Origin: Desulfobacteraceae bacterium
GTDB lineage: Bacteria > Desulfobacterota > Desulfobacteria > Desulfobacterales > Desulfobacteraceae
DNA length: 29,914 nucleotides
Direction: 5' to 3'
Assembly: GCA_003354055.1 (NCBI GenBank)
Contig: PIVQ01000019.1
Coordinates: 1 to 29,914, forward strand
The notes beneath the pieces were generated by a model. The model ran no database searches. It was not told the origin of the DNA and saw only the letters and a list, made by a program, of their open reading frames with translations. The stretch's first letter is position 1, and each line of letters starts with the position of its first letter. Both the position numbers and the translations under genes were made by a program. Shown here piece after piece: positions 8,228-16,436 of the stretch.

Positions 8228-9286
8228 ATGGAAAAAGATATATTTTTAACCGCCGATAGCTTGATTTCGCAGGCATTGAAAAAGTTTAATTCCGAAGGTG
8301 AAAAAGTTCTCCTGGTAACAGAGGTGAAAAAGCTGATCGGGGTTGTTACGGACGGTGATATCAGGCGGGCGGTTCTTGCAGGCTCTTCTCTGAATGATCC
8401 CATTACCCGGATTTACAATCGGTCTCCAAGCTATATTTTTGAATCCGACTTTGAGCCGGAATCTGTCAAAAAGTTATTGCTGGATAACAGGATCGACCTT
8501 GTTCCTGTGGTGAATAAGGCCATGGATGTGGTGGATTTTATCACCTGGGACCTGGCATTTTCAGAAGACGGGTTCCCTGTGAGAAAAAAAGGGCAGATAT
8601 CCCTGCCGGTTGTGATCATGGCAGGTGGGAAAGGAACCCGTCTTGAACCGGTGACCACCATCATCCCGAAACCGCTGATCCCTGTGGGCTCCAAAACCAT
8701 TGTAGAGCATATTATGGACAGATTTATGGAGAATGGTATTAACACGTTTTATTTCACCCTGAATTATCTGGGAGAGATGATAAAAGCCTATATCGGCAGT
8801 GTTGATCTGAAAAACACTCTCCACTATATTTTTGAAGATGATTTTTACGGAACCGCAGGAAGCCTGAAGCTTGGGAAGGACCAGTTGCCTGACACCTTTA
8901 TTGTGTCCAATTGCGATATCATAGTGGAGACGGATTATTCAAAAATTCTGGCGTTTCATCAAAAAAGCAATGCATTCCTGACCATGGTGTCAGCTTTTCA
9001 ACGTCACAGCATTCCTTATGGTGTCATTGATTTTAAAGAAGAAGGTGTCGTTACCAAAATCCATGAGAAACCCGAGAAGACCGTGGTCATCAATACCGGT
9101 GTTTATGTTGTAAATCTTGAGTGTCTGGATTATATTCCGGACAATAAGATGTTTCATATGACACATCTCATTGAAGCGCTCATGGAAGACGGAAAAAAAG
9201 TATGTACATATCCGATCAATGAGACCGAATATATTGATATCGGTCAATGGGATGAGTACCGAAAAGCTGTAAAACAATTCTCTTAG
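8228..9286 (+). CDS. ptmE: PtmE-type CBS-nucleotidyltransferase
   Basis: A 352-residue fusion of two N-terminal CBS motifs (residues about 1-115) with a sugar-1-phosphate nucleotidyltransferase domain. The transferase signature is VVIMAGGKGTRLEPVTTIIP followed by KPLIPVG. This architecture matches Campylobacter PtmE, which makes GDP-glucosamine from glucosamine-1-phosphate and feeds the GDP-linked legionaminic acid route. CBS pairs often bind adenine nucleotides, so allosteric control is possible. The FIVSNCDIIVETDYSKIL stretch carries the catalytic-metal Asp region. It leads a short plus-strand unit, with an oxidoreductase 16 bases downstream. A different sugar substrate is possible, but the legB/C/G/I/F context makes the PtmE role the best fit. 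Confidence 0.88.
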   Translation: MEKDIFLTADSLISQALKKFNSEGEKVLLVTEVKKLIGVVTDGDIRRAVLAGSSLNDPITRIYNRSPSYIFESDFEPESVKKLLLDNRIDLVPVVNKAMDVVDFITWDLAFSEDGFPVRKKGQISLPVVIMAGGKGTRLEPVTTIIPKPLIPVGSKTIVEHIMDRFMENGINTFYFTLNYLGEMIKAYIGSVDLKNTLHYIFEDDFYGTAGSLKLGKDQLPDTFIVSNCDIIVETDYSKILAFHQKSNAFLTMVSAFQRHSIPYGVIDFKEEGVVTKIHEKPEKTVVINTGVYVVNLECLDYIPDNKMFHMTHLIEALMEDGKKVCTYPINETEYIDIGQWDEYRKAVKQFS

Positions 9287-9302
9287 AAAGTGTGTATCTG
9301 TT

Positions 9303-10229
9303 TTGGTTAAACATTGTCTCATTATTGGTTACGGTTCCATCGGAGCAAGACATGCCAGGCTCTTAAAAAAACTGGGACACAACGTTTTTCTGGTTACCAG
9401 GAGGAATGCCGAAGAGTTTGTCTGCTTTCCTGATATCGAATCTGCATTAAACCACCAGCAGTTTGATATTGTAATTATCTCTAACCGGACTTCAGAGCAT
9501 TTCGGATCAGTGGCAAGTCTTTCCCAAAAAGGGTTTTCCGGAACAGTATTGGTTGAAAAGCCCCTGTTTGATAAGGTGTTGCCATTAACTGCACTACCGT
9601 TTGATCTCTTTGTTGCTTATAATTTCAGATTTCATCCCATTCTTAAAAAAATATACGACCTGATTCAGGGTGAAAAAATTTATTCCATGCATGTATATTG
9701 CGGTCAGCATCTGAGTTCATGGCGAAAAGGCCGAGACTATTCACGTTGCTATTCTGCATCCAGAAGAATGGGGGGCGGGGTTCTCCGTGATTTAAGCCAT
9801 GAGCTTGACTACATAAACTGGATGACCGGCGGATGGAAACGGGTTGCGGCATTGGGCGGAAAGGTAAGCGATCTTATCATCGACAGTGACGATGTGTTCT
9901 GCCTGTTGATGGAAACAAAGCAATGCCCGGCGGTTAGTCTCCAGGTTAATTATTTTGACAGAGTTGCAAAACGGCAGATTTTTATTAACGGAGAAAATTT
10001 ATCCATCCGGGCAGATCTGATCCGGGGAAGTTTGAGTGCGGGAGAAGAGACGTATTCATTTGACATCGATCGTGATGTGACATACGTGGACCAGCTCAGG
10101 GCATTGACCTGTGAAAAATTCCAGGGTTTGGCAAGCCGGGATCAGGGAATGGAAATCCTGGAGCTGATCCAGGCTGCTGAAGAGGCTTCCCAAAAACGTA
10201 CATGGGTTGAAAATTCTAGAATGGCTTAA
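9303..10229 (+). CDS. Gfo/Idh/MocA-family oxidoreductase (short form)
   Basis: An NAD(P)-dependent sugar oxidoreductase candidate of 308 residues. The start is TTG at 9303, because no ATG or GTG is in frame before the Rossmann motif LIIGYGSIGARHARLLKKLG at the N-terminus. EKPLFD (the conserved EKP) follows, and the region GGGVLRDLSHELDYINWMTG corresponds to the family's conserved GG-x-x-x-D-x-x-x-H. It is somewhat shorter than the usual 330-380 residues. It follows ptmE by 16 bases. In Campylobacter ptmE is followed by ptmF, but I cannot confirm homology from memory, so no symbol is given. Its last 14 bases overlap the end of the convergent legG. Confidence 0.85.
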   Translation: MVKHCLIIGYGSIGARHARLLKKLGHNVFLVTRRNAEEFVCFPDIESALNHQQFDIVIISNRTSEHFGSVASLSQKGFSGTVLVEKPLFDKVLPLTALPFDLFVAYNFRFHPILKKIYDLIQGEKIYSMHVYCGQHLSSWRKGRDYSRCYSASRRMGGGVLRDLSHELDYINWMTGGWKRVAALGGKVSDLIIDSDDVFCLLMETKQCPAVSLQVNYFDRVAKRQIFINGENLSIRADLIRGSLSAGEETYSFDIDRDVTYVDQLRALTCEKFQGLASRDQGMEILELIQAAEEASQKRTWVENSRMA

Positions 10230-11385
10230 TATCGAAAAACTCTTTGATGACAATTCCAGATACATCTGTTGTTTTGATGATATTTTTAATGGACTTTGCC
10301 GTGTCCTTTTTATCAAAGGGGCTGTTCATTGAGGCTAAGTTGTCTCTAAAATCGGGTGAGATTGCCTTAGTCAATGCTTCAACAATCAAAGCCTTTTGAG
10401 TGGGACAATGGATAATATTATCTGCACTGATCCTGCCGTTTTGGCGTTTCCCGATGTTCACCACCGGAATTTTGAAGCTTGGAGCCTCAAGAATACCGGA
10501 CGAGGAATTTCCCACCACGGCTGTTGCGTATTTCATTGCGCTCAGGTATTTAATCTGCCCCATACTGGTGAAAGCCATGACCCGTTTCTTATTTTCAAGG
10601 GCAAATGCATCAATGCGTTTGTTGATCCTCCGGCCACAGGCATCTGCATTGGCCTTTGTAATAATGATTGAGAGATCCTTAAACCGTTTGTCCAACAGGG
10701 CCGATAAGAGTTCGTTGAATTGAACTTCAGCCTTTTCGCTCTCCAGGGTCACCGGGTGAAAGGTTGCCAGAACGTATTGCCTGTTCCGTGAAATACCGTA
10801 TTTTGACCTGAAAGCATCTTCTTTTAAAAGGGGGAGATTTTTTATGTTTTCAACGCCCAATGCACCCACGTTAAATACCCTGTCCGGATGCTCTCCCAGT
10901 TGAATTACCCGCTCCCGATAGGGGGGGGCACATGTGAAATGCAGATGGCTCATCTTGGTGATGGCGTGGCGAAATCCTTCATCAATGGCGCCTGTGGTTT
11001 TTTCACCGCCATGGATATGGGCGACCGGCAGATTAAGTACCAGGGCACAGGCAACAATTGTAAAGGTCTCAAATCGGTCTCCGAGGATGATCAGGATGTC
11101 TGGAGACAGACGTTCCAGTGCGCCTTGATACCCGATCATGCCAAGTCCCATGGATTTACAAACACCAGATGGAGAATCCGAGCCCAAAAGGGTCTCGATT
11201 TTTTCATCTATCCGGAAACCGTCTGCTTCAATCAGCTGATAAGTTAAGCCGAACTCATCGGACAGGTGCATGCCGCTGACAATGAGCTGGAGTTCAAGTT
11301 CCTTGTCCTTTTCAATTGCCGTCAACAGCGGTTGAAGCAGTCCGTATTCCGCCCGTGTACCGGTAAAAACGCAGATTTTTTTCAT
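10216..11385 (-). CDS. legG: LegG/NeuC-type hydrolysing 2-epimerase
   Basis: A hydrolysing nucleotide-sugar 2-epimerase of 389 residues, NeuC family, GT-B fold. It inverts C2 and removes the nucleotide, giving the free 6-deoxymannosamine-type sugar that LegI condenses with PEP. Seen motifs are FTGTRAEYGLLQPLL at the N-terminus, ILGDRFETF, AHIHGGEKTTGAIDEGFRHA and, near the C-terminus, VVGNSSSGILEAPSF with the nucleotide-binding SSSG. It is the last gene of the minus-strand legF-to-legG unit, 24 bases after legI. A run of eight G on the plus strand lies in its coding region (10921-10928). It ends in a 14-base tail-to-tail overlap with the ptmE-side oxidoreductase. Confidence 0.92.
   Translation of the reverse strand: MKKICVFTGTRAEYGLLQPLLTAIEKDKELELQLIVSGMHLSDEFGLTYQLIEADGFRIDEKIETLLGSDSPSGVCKSMGLGMIGYQGALERLSPDILIILGDRFETFTIVACALVLNLPVAHIHGGEKTTGAIDEGFRHAITKMSHLHFTCAPPYRERVIQLGEHPDRVFNVGALGVENIKNLPLLKEDAFRSKYGISRNRQYVLATFHPVTLESEKAEVQFNELLSALLDKRFKDLSIIITKANADACGRRINKRIDAFALENKKRVMAFTSMGQIKYLSAMKYATAVVGNSSSGILEAPSFKIPVVNIGKRQNGRISADNIIHCPTQKALIVEALTKAISPDFRDNLASMNSPFDKKDTAKSIKNIIKTTDVSGIVIKEFFDIKPF
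10921..10928. repeat. G8 homopolymer within legG
   Basis: Eight consecutive G on the plus strand, read as CCC codons within CAPPYRERV of LegG. Slippage here would shift the frame in the middle of the protein. Confidence 0.9.
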
Positions 11386-11409
11386 TAAATTGCTTTTCCC
11401 TGCATTAAA

Positions 11410-12417
11410 TCAAATGGTGATCTGTTCATCCTCTAAAAAGTCTTTTTCGGCTTTTTTGCCAATAACTGTATGCCAGTGCATTGGCGACAGGCCGTTTCCC
11501 GGTCGCTTTACCGTTAGGTTGCTAGCTGTAAATATTTCTCCAGCCTTAATCGTCCTTGCCGCAACAATACTTTTTCTGACAATGTTGATGTTTTCTGATT
11601 CAGCCGGTTTAGGCTCTTTGACACCGTCTCCCAATGCTTTTTCAATATTTCTGATGCCAAGCACCATTCTTTTGAATTCATCCGGTTCTATACTGGCAAT
11701 ATGGTCCGGGCCATCCAGAGTCCTGTCCAGAGTAAAATGTTTTTCAATAATTCTTGCCCCCAATGCCACGGCTGCAATGGCCGCCTCAATCCCCAGAGTA
11801 TGGTCGGAATATCCCACTCGTATTCCGGGGAATGAATTGATCATGGCTGGAATGGCAAGCAGATTTACATCGCCAAACGGGGCAGGGTATTGGGTGCAGC
11901 AGTGCAAAAGGCTTAAGTTCTTTTTGGGGGTGCCTGCATCGGTTAAAATATCAATGGCGGATCGGATCTCTTTTAAGTTTGCCATTCCTGTGGACAGGAT
12001 TAATTTTTTTCCCAACCTCCCTATGTTTTCAAGATAGGGAAGATTCGTAATCTCCCCGGAAGGAATCTTAAAGGTGCGCAGGTTCAGTGAATCAAGAAGC
12101 TTTATGCTGCTGAAACCAAATGGGCTTGAAAGGAATCGTATTTTTTTTTGATTGCAATAGTCGATAAGATGCCTGTGCCCTTGTCCATCCAGTTCCAGTT
12201 GTTTGAGCATATCAAACTGGGAATCGTTTTCTAATGTATTTCTAACCTGGTAATCTGCTTTGGGTGCATAATGGCAGGCAAGTTCTTCCGCCTTGAATGC
12301 CTGGAATTTAACAGCATCCGCCCCGGCTTCAACAGCTTTGTCCACGAGCTGTTCCGCCTGACGGATACTCCCGTTGTGATTCACACCGGCCTCAGCAATG
12401 ATAAACACCCTTTCCAT
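11410..12417 (-). CDS. legI: LegI: legionaminic acid synthase (NeuB family)
   Basis: Condenses phosphoenolpyruvate with the LegG sugar product to give a nine-carbon nonulosonic acid. The product is 335 residues, as expected. The TIM-barrel part carries IAEAGVNHNGS, DAVKFQAFKAEEL, FKIPSGEITNLPYLE, STGMANLKEI and GYSDHTLG. The C-terminal 60 residues form an antifreeze-like SAF domain (RKSIVAARTIKAGEIFTASN, then KRPGNGLSP). ATG at 12417 is preferred to GTG at 12426, because AGGGTGG lies about five bases upstream of it; it then starts two bases after the formyltransferase stop. A run of nine A (coding strand) at 12141-12149 is a possible slippage site. Sialic or pseudaminic acid synthases share this fold; the neighbours decide for the legionaminic type. 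Confidence 0.93.
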   Translation of the reverse strand: MERVFIIAEAGVNHNGSIRQAEQLVDKAVEAGADAVKFQAFKAEELACHYAPKADYQVRNTLENDSQFDMLKQLELDGQGHRHLIDYCNQKKIRFLSSPFGFSSIKLLDSLNLRTFKIPSGEITNLPYLENIGRLGKKLILSTGMANLKEIRSAIDILTDAGTPKKNLSLLHCCTQYPAPFGDVNLLAIPAMINSFPGIRVGYSDHTLGIEAAIAAVALGARIIEKHFTLDRTLDGPDHIASIEPDEFKRMVLGIRNIEKALGDGVKEPKPAESENINIVRKSIVAARTIKAGEIFTASNLTVKRPGNGLSPMHWHTVIGKKAEKDFLEDEQITI

Positions 12418-12419
12418 GG

Positions 12420-13079
12420 TTACCACCCTATTTTGTGAATCTGGTTATTGATTTCAAAATATGCGCCAGGCGCATTGGGAAATGTGACGGCTTTAATCCG
12501 TCTGTTGATCTCGTCTTTGTCCATGTCCAAAGTCAGGCGGCACAGGGCATTGAGTTCTTTCCTCGTATAGGCGGCTCTCTTCCATTTTATGCCGGCGTCA
12601 GGTAGCTTTTTTTCTTCAAGGACCAAGGACATGACATCGTAAAAAACAGTAAGGATATGGGAATAGCTACGCCGTGTTAAAGAAAATACCGTGTCTGTGT
12701 CATATAGTGGAAAGCGTTTCTCCACAATGATTTGTCCGGTATCAACCTTTTCAAGCATGTGGTGGCATGTAATTCCGAAAGAGGGTGCTCCGTCATAGAT
12801 TGCAAAGTTTGTGCACCCGATCCCCGGGTATTCGGACGGCCCTGGATGGAAATTGATGCTTGTCCTGGCCGATATGTCCAGTAAGCGGCCCGGAATAATC
12901 CAGGGTGACAGATAGGAAATCAGAAGATCTCCCTTCCATTTGAACGCTGCTTCTGGGAAGGGGTGTCCCAGCTTTCCCAGATGGATCTCTGACGTCGGGA
13001 AATGCAGTTTTAAAAAATCAACAGCCTGCTCGCAGAAAAAATCGTTTTCCTTACCAAAAAATAGGATCGAAGGTGTCAT
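12420..13079 (-). CDS. Sugar N-formyltransferase candidate
   Basis: A formyl-transferase-fold protein of 219 residues, expected to transfer formyl from N10-formyltetrahydrofolate to an amine. The catalytic triad is visible: Asn76 and His78 in INFHPGPSEYPGIG, and Asp113 in MLEKVDTGQI. The His-to-Asp spacing (35) is close to that in methionyl-tRNA and sugar formyltransferases. It is too short for methionyl-tRNA formyltransferase and lacks its C-terminal OB domain; the final 60 residues may be a reduced accessory domain. It lies one base after legF and two bases before legI, so it belongs to the nonulosonic acid operon. The likely substrate is an amino group of the legionaminic precursor or product. 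This is an inference; the acceptor is not shown by the sequence. Confidence 0.85.
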   Translation of the reverse strand: MTPSILFFGKENDFFCEQAVDFLKLHFPTSEIHLGKLGHPFPEAAFKWKGDLLISYLSPWIIPGRLLDISARTSINFHPGPSEYPGIGCTNFAIYDGAPSFGITCHHMLEKVDTGQIIVEKRFPLYDTDTVFSLTRRSYSHILTVFYDVMSLVLEEKKLPDAGIKWKRAAYTRKELNALCRLTLDMDKDEINRRIKAVTFPNAPGAYFEINNQIHKIGW

Positions 13080-13080
13080 A

Positions 13081-13782
13081 TCATTTTCTCTTAGTATCGT
13101 TGATTAGTAGTTCGGCAAGTTTAAAATCAAAGGGGGTATCAATGTCCAGAGCCCTTTCCTGGGGAACCACAACAGCCTTGACAGTCCCTTCAAAAATGCC
13201 ATTGGCCTTCAGGATGAAGTCCGGTCTGACCACATAGGCCACTGTTGTCATATCGTACATCGCAGAAGCGTCCTGGCGCCTGAATACGGCTTTATCCAAT
13301 GGGGCAGCAAGGTTCGCCGACATAGTGGCATCAAGGGTTACCATATTGAAAGAGGGATGCCGCTGCGCCGGGGTTACCGTAATGACGGCATCGGTATCCG
13401 GATTATGCCGGATAAGCCTGATACAGTTTTCAACATCTTCAACCGTTCTGAACGGCGAGGTTGAGGGTAGTGAGGTAAACAGGTCAAAATGATACCCTGT
13501 GTCTCTTATAAAATTAATGGCATGACGCCAGGCCAGCCATTCCGGAGAGTCATCTTTTGCCAGATCAGCAGGCCGGATAAAAGGTACCTCTGCCCCTGCT
13601 TTTCTTGCGATATCTGCAATGTTTTTATCATCGGTGGATACAATAAGCCGGTGGATGTTTGGGCATGCCTTTGCTAAATCAATGGCATGGCAGATCAACG
13701 GCTTTTTGCCAAGCAATTTTATATTCTTTCCAAATACGCCTTTTGACCCGCCTCTTGCAAAAATAAATCCGATATTCTTCAT
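13081..13782 (-). CDS. legF: LegF: CMP-legionaminic acid synthetase (NeuA family)
   Basis: A cytidylyltransferase of 233 residues that activates the nonulosonic acid with CTP, giving the CMP-sugar donor for transfer. The signature FIFARGGSKGVFGKNIKLLG at the N-terminus is the CTP-binding motif. LIVSTDD, SLPSTSPFRTVEDVENCI and the late ALDIDTPFDFKLAE are also typical of the NeuA/LegF/PtmB group. It is the first gene of the minus-strand unit legF, formyltransferase, legI, legG. It therefore depends on the promoter region between 13783 and 14196. The specificity for legionaminic over sialic acid is taken from the LegB/C/G neighbours. Confidence 0.92.
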   Translation of the reverse strand: MKNIGFIFARGGSKGVFGKNIKLLGKKPLICHAIDLAKACPNIHRLIVSTDDKNIADIARKAGAEVPFIRPADLAKDDSPEWLAWRHAINFIRDTGYHFDLFTSLPSTSPFRTVEDVENCIRLIRHNPDTDAVITVTPAQRHPSFNMVTLDATMSANLAAPLDKAVFRRQDASAMYDMTTVAYVVRPDFILKANGIFEGTVKAVVVPQERALDIDTPFDFKLAELLINDTKRK

Positions 13783-14196
13783 CCTTACCCTTATGGTGTC
13801 CTTGTTTCAGCGTATAGGTCACCCGTGTTGACTCTATGTGTTTTGTTGGTTTCGAATGCTTGATTAGGTTTCCATTTAAACTGTCATTCTTATATAGTAT
13901 GCTAACTTTTGTGATCACAATAGTATGATCAGGTTGAAAACACAAGTTTACGCCGTTTCGGTTATTTTGCTTATTAATGCGATGTGGTGTGTCGATAATT
14001 TGACGGTATCCCGTGTCTCTGTGTGAGAGTCGGCTCCTGGACAGGGTGCCGGATATCGGTATACAGCGTAAACCAGGTGAATTTTCTATGTGTAAATAGA
14101 AGGCATGAAAAGTGCATTGGTTATTGTGAATGTATTTCCGAATTAAAATGAATAAAAAATAGGGAACTATTTTCCTATATGGATTGCTAAATACGT
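13783..14196. promoter_or_regulatory. 414-bp divergent control region, no gene
   Basis: The spacer separates legF (minus) from the long right-hand operon (plus). No open frame here looks coding; a 176-codon minus-strand frame overlaps legF out of frame and has no family features. The legF-proximal half holds the palindrome at 13909-13920 and a possible minus-strand promoter: TTGTGA at 13920-13915, 18 bases, TATATA at 13896-13891. On the operon side I found no convincing -35/-10 pair. The A/T-rich end just before 14197 contains a weak ATAGG/CCTAT inverted pair near the expected ribosome site. Confidence 0.5.
13894..13927. repeat. Palindrome flanked by direct repeats, candidate operator
   Basis: TTGTGATCACAA at 13909-13920 is a perfect 12-bp palindrome. 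The octamer ATAGTATG occurs on both sides, at 13894-13901 and 13920-13927, 26 bp apart start to start. The group overlaps the possible legF promoter, which fits a regulator binding site. Its half-site resembles the CRP/FNR half TGTGA but lacks the usual six-base centre. Confidence 0.6.
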
Positions 14197-15207
14197 ATGG
14201 ATGCATCAACTAAGATACTAATTTGTGGCTTGGGGTCAATGGGAAAGCGGCGGCTAAGACTTCTTCAAAAGAATTATCCGGATCTTAAAGTTTATGGAAC
14301 AGATATACGCCCAGACCGCTGCCGGGAAGTTGAAACTGAGTTTCAGATTCAGACATTTTCTGATTTTAAAACAGCATTCAAAAGGATAACGCCTTTTGCC
14401 GTTTTTGTATGCACAGCTCCGAAATTTCATTCCGAATATGTGATCCATGCCTTGGAAAACAATTCCCATACCTTCTCGGAAATCAATTTGGACACCAGGA
14501 AATATGACAGAATCCTGGAGGCGGCCAAAGCAAACCAAAAAACAGCATTTTTATCCTCAACCTTTCTTTATAGAAAGGAAATAAGATGGATCATGCAAAA
14601 GGTAACAGGGGTGAGTAATCTAACCTATCGGTATCATGTCGGGCAATATTTGCCGGATTGGCATCCCTGGGAAAAATATACGGATTTTTTTGTTGCCGAG
14701 GCCGAACAAAGTGCATGCAAAGAAATTCTGGCCATTGAGTTGCCATGGCTCACAATGGCCTTTGGGGGCGTAAAACGATTCGAGACAATGACGCGTACGA
14801 TTTCGGATCTTGAACTGGACTATGACGACACCGTTCATATCCTTTTTGAGCACGACAGTGGAATACAGGGGAGTGTTTCCATTGACTGCGTTGCCGCAAG
14901 AGGCATTCGAAAACTGGATGTGTATAATCATGAGCTATATATTGAATGGAACGGAACACCGGAAACGTTGTCACAATATGATCGTGAGAAAAAGCGGATG
15001 AACGAAATTCAATTATACAATGAGATCAGCAAGGACAAGGCCTATGATGCGTTCATAATTGAAAATCCTTATATGGAGGAAATAAAGGCCTTTTTTGAAT
15101 CAATCCAACAGCGAAAAAACCATGGGCGATACACCTATAAACAGGACCTGGATGTATTAAACCTGGTGAATGCAATTCACAGCAATCAGAATGGGAGGAT
15201 GAGGTGA
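14197..15207 (+). CDS. Gfo/Idh/MocA-family oxidoreductase
   Basis: A 336-residue NAD(P)-dependent oxidoreductase candidate and first gene of the right-hand operon. The Rossmann motif ILICGLGSMGKRRLRLLQK is at the N-terminus. FVCTAPKFHSEYVIHALEN follows the family pattern, but SEINLDT stands where EKP is usual, so the canonical Lys is missing. The C-terminal half would form the alpha/beta substrate domain. Its stop codon overlaps the amidotransferase start (TGATG). That coupling suggests both act on the same sugar. The ribosome site is weak. Homologous genes often sit with amidotransferase/HisF/HisH sets in O-antigen loci, but the exact reaction is not known to me. Confidence 0.82.
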   Translation: MDASTKILICGLGSMGKRRLRLLQKNYPDLKVYGTDIRPDRCREVETEFQIQTFSDFKTAFKRITPFAVFVCTAPKFHSEYVIHALENNSHTFSEINLDTRKYDRILEAAKANQKTAFLSSTFLYRKEIRWIMQKVTGVSNLTYRYHVGQYLPDWHPWEKYTDFFVAEAEQSACKEILAIELPWLTMAFGGVKRFETMTRTISDLELDYDDTVHILFEHDSGIQGSVSIDCVAARGIRKLDVYNHELYIEWNGTPETLSQYDREKKRMNEIQLYNEISKDKAYDAFIIENPYMEEIKAFFESIQQRKNHGRYTYKQDLDVLNLVNAIHSNQNGRMR

Positions 15208-16436
15208 TGGGTGATGTTTTAGAGGTGAAATACGGGCTTCCCAGAGATGTCAAGTTTTGCAATCGGTGCGTGATATCAAATCAGAGACCCAATTCAGCGA
15301 TAGAGTTTCAGCATAATATAGAGACCCGGAAATCGACAATTAATATCAATGATGACGGTATTTGCGATGCGTGTAAAACTGCAGAGGGAAAAGAGAATAT
15401 CAACTGGGAAGAAAGAGAACAGGAGTTGATTCAGCTTTTAGATAAATATCGAAGAAACGACGGGTATTATGACTGCCTTGTTCCGGGAAGCGGAGGGAAG
15501 GACAGTGGTATGCAGGCTCACATTTTAAAATACAAGTATGGTATGAACCCTCTGACCATAACCTGGCCTCCGATTTTGTATACGGATTACGGATATAAAA
15601 ATTTTAGGAATTGGATAGACGTAGGGGGATTTGACAATATCAGTTTTAACCGTAACGGCAGGGTGATGAAACTGTTAACAAGATTGTCCATTGAAAACCT
15701 GCTCCACCCTTTTCAGACCTTTATGTTAGGACAGAAGAATTTGGCGCCCAAAATCGCCATGAAGTATGATATCCCTCTGATTTTTTACGGAGAAAATGAG
15801 GCGGAATACGGAAACCCCATTGCGGATAATACAGATTCTCTCAGGGATAAATCTTACTTTGCCATGGAAAATATGAAAGATGTTTATCTTGCGGGTTTGC
15901 CCATTGAAGAATTAATGGATCAATACAATTTAACCCTGAATGATCTGCTCTCTTTTTTACCGGCAGATTACAGGGAACTTGAAAAATCCGACCTTGAGGT
16001 TCATTATCTCGGATATTACGTTAAGTGGGTTCCACAGGAAGCCTATTATTATTGTGTGGAAAATACAGGTTTCAGCGCAAGGCCCTGCCGCACCCAGGGG
16101 ACATACAGCAAATACAACAGCATTGACGATAAAATTGATGACCTGCATTACTATACAACCTTTATTAAGTTCGGTATAGGACGTACAACCTATGACGCAT
16201 CACAGGAAATTAGAAACAAACATTTGACAAGGGAAGAGGGGCAGGCTCTTGTCAAAAGGTTTGACGGAGAGTTCCCGGATAAGTATTTCAATGAAATTAT
16301 GGATTATATTGGAATGGCACCTGAACGGTTCCTGGAGTTGTGCGATGAATTTCGTTCGCCTCACCTATGGAACAATCAAAATGGAGAGTGGAAATTGAGG
16401 CATACGGTTAACGGGAATGGGACCGATGACAATTAG
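15207..16436 (+). CDS. N-acetyl sugar amidotransferase (WbuX/PseA/WbpG type)
   Basis: An ATP-dependent amidotransferase of 409 residues that turns an N-acyl group of a sugar into an amidine (acetamidino). The PP-loop SGGKDS sits in CLVPGSGGKDSGMQAHILK at about residue 95. Zinc-type cysteines lie N-terminally (FCNRCVIS, GICDACK). HisH- and HisF-like partners follow at once; they are thought to make and channel ammonia. ATG at 15207 is preferred over GTG at 15204, with GGGAGG about ten bases upstream and a TGATG overlap with the previous gene. In Campylobacter, related PseA and PtmG modify pseudaminic and legionaminic acid. Given the leg genes nearby, the nonulosonic acid is the likely target. 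Confidence 0.9.
   Translation: MGDVLEVKYGLPRDVKFCNRCVISNQRPNSAIEFQHNIETRKSTININDDGICDACKTAEGKENINWEEREQELIQLLDKYRRNDGYYDCLVPGSGGKDSGMQAHILKYKYGMNPLTITWPPILYTDYGYKNFRNWIDVGGFDNISFNRNGRVMKLLTRLSIENLLHPFQTFMLGQKNLAPKIAMKYDIPLIFYGENEAEYGNPIADNTDSLRDKSYFAMENMKDVYLAGLPIEELMDQYNLTLNDLLSFLPADYRELEKSDLEVHYLGYYVKWVPQEAYYYCVENTGFSARPCRTQGTYSKYNSIDDKIDDLHYYTTFIKFGIGRTTYDASQEIRNKHLTREEGQALVKRFDGEFPDKYFNEIMDYIGMAPERFLELCDEFRSPHLWNNQNGEWKLRHTVNGNGTDDN

Noticed and set aside
12420..13079. Methionyl-tRNA formyltransferase
   Set aside because: Too short, lacks the C-terminal tRNA-binding domain, and lies in a nonulosonic acid operon away from def or other translation genes.
13909..13920. CRP/FNR binding site
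   Set aside because: The half-sites resemble TGTGA but abut without the six-base centre, so it is kept only as an unnamed palindrome.
13679..14209. A 176-codon minus-strand frame in the divergent spacer
   Set aside because: It overlaps the start of legF in another frame, its product has no recognisable motif, and it would occupy the promoter region of both operons.
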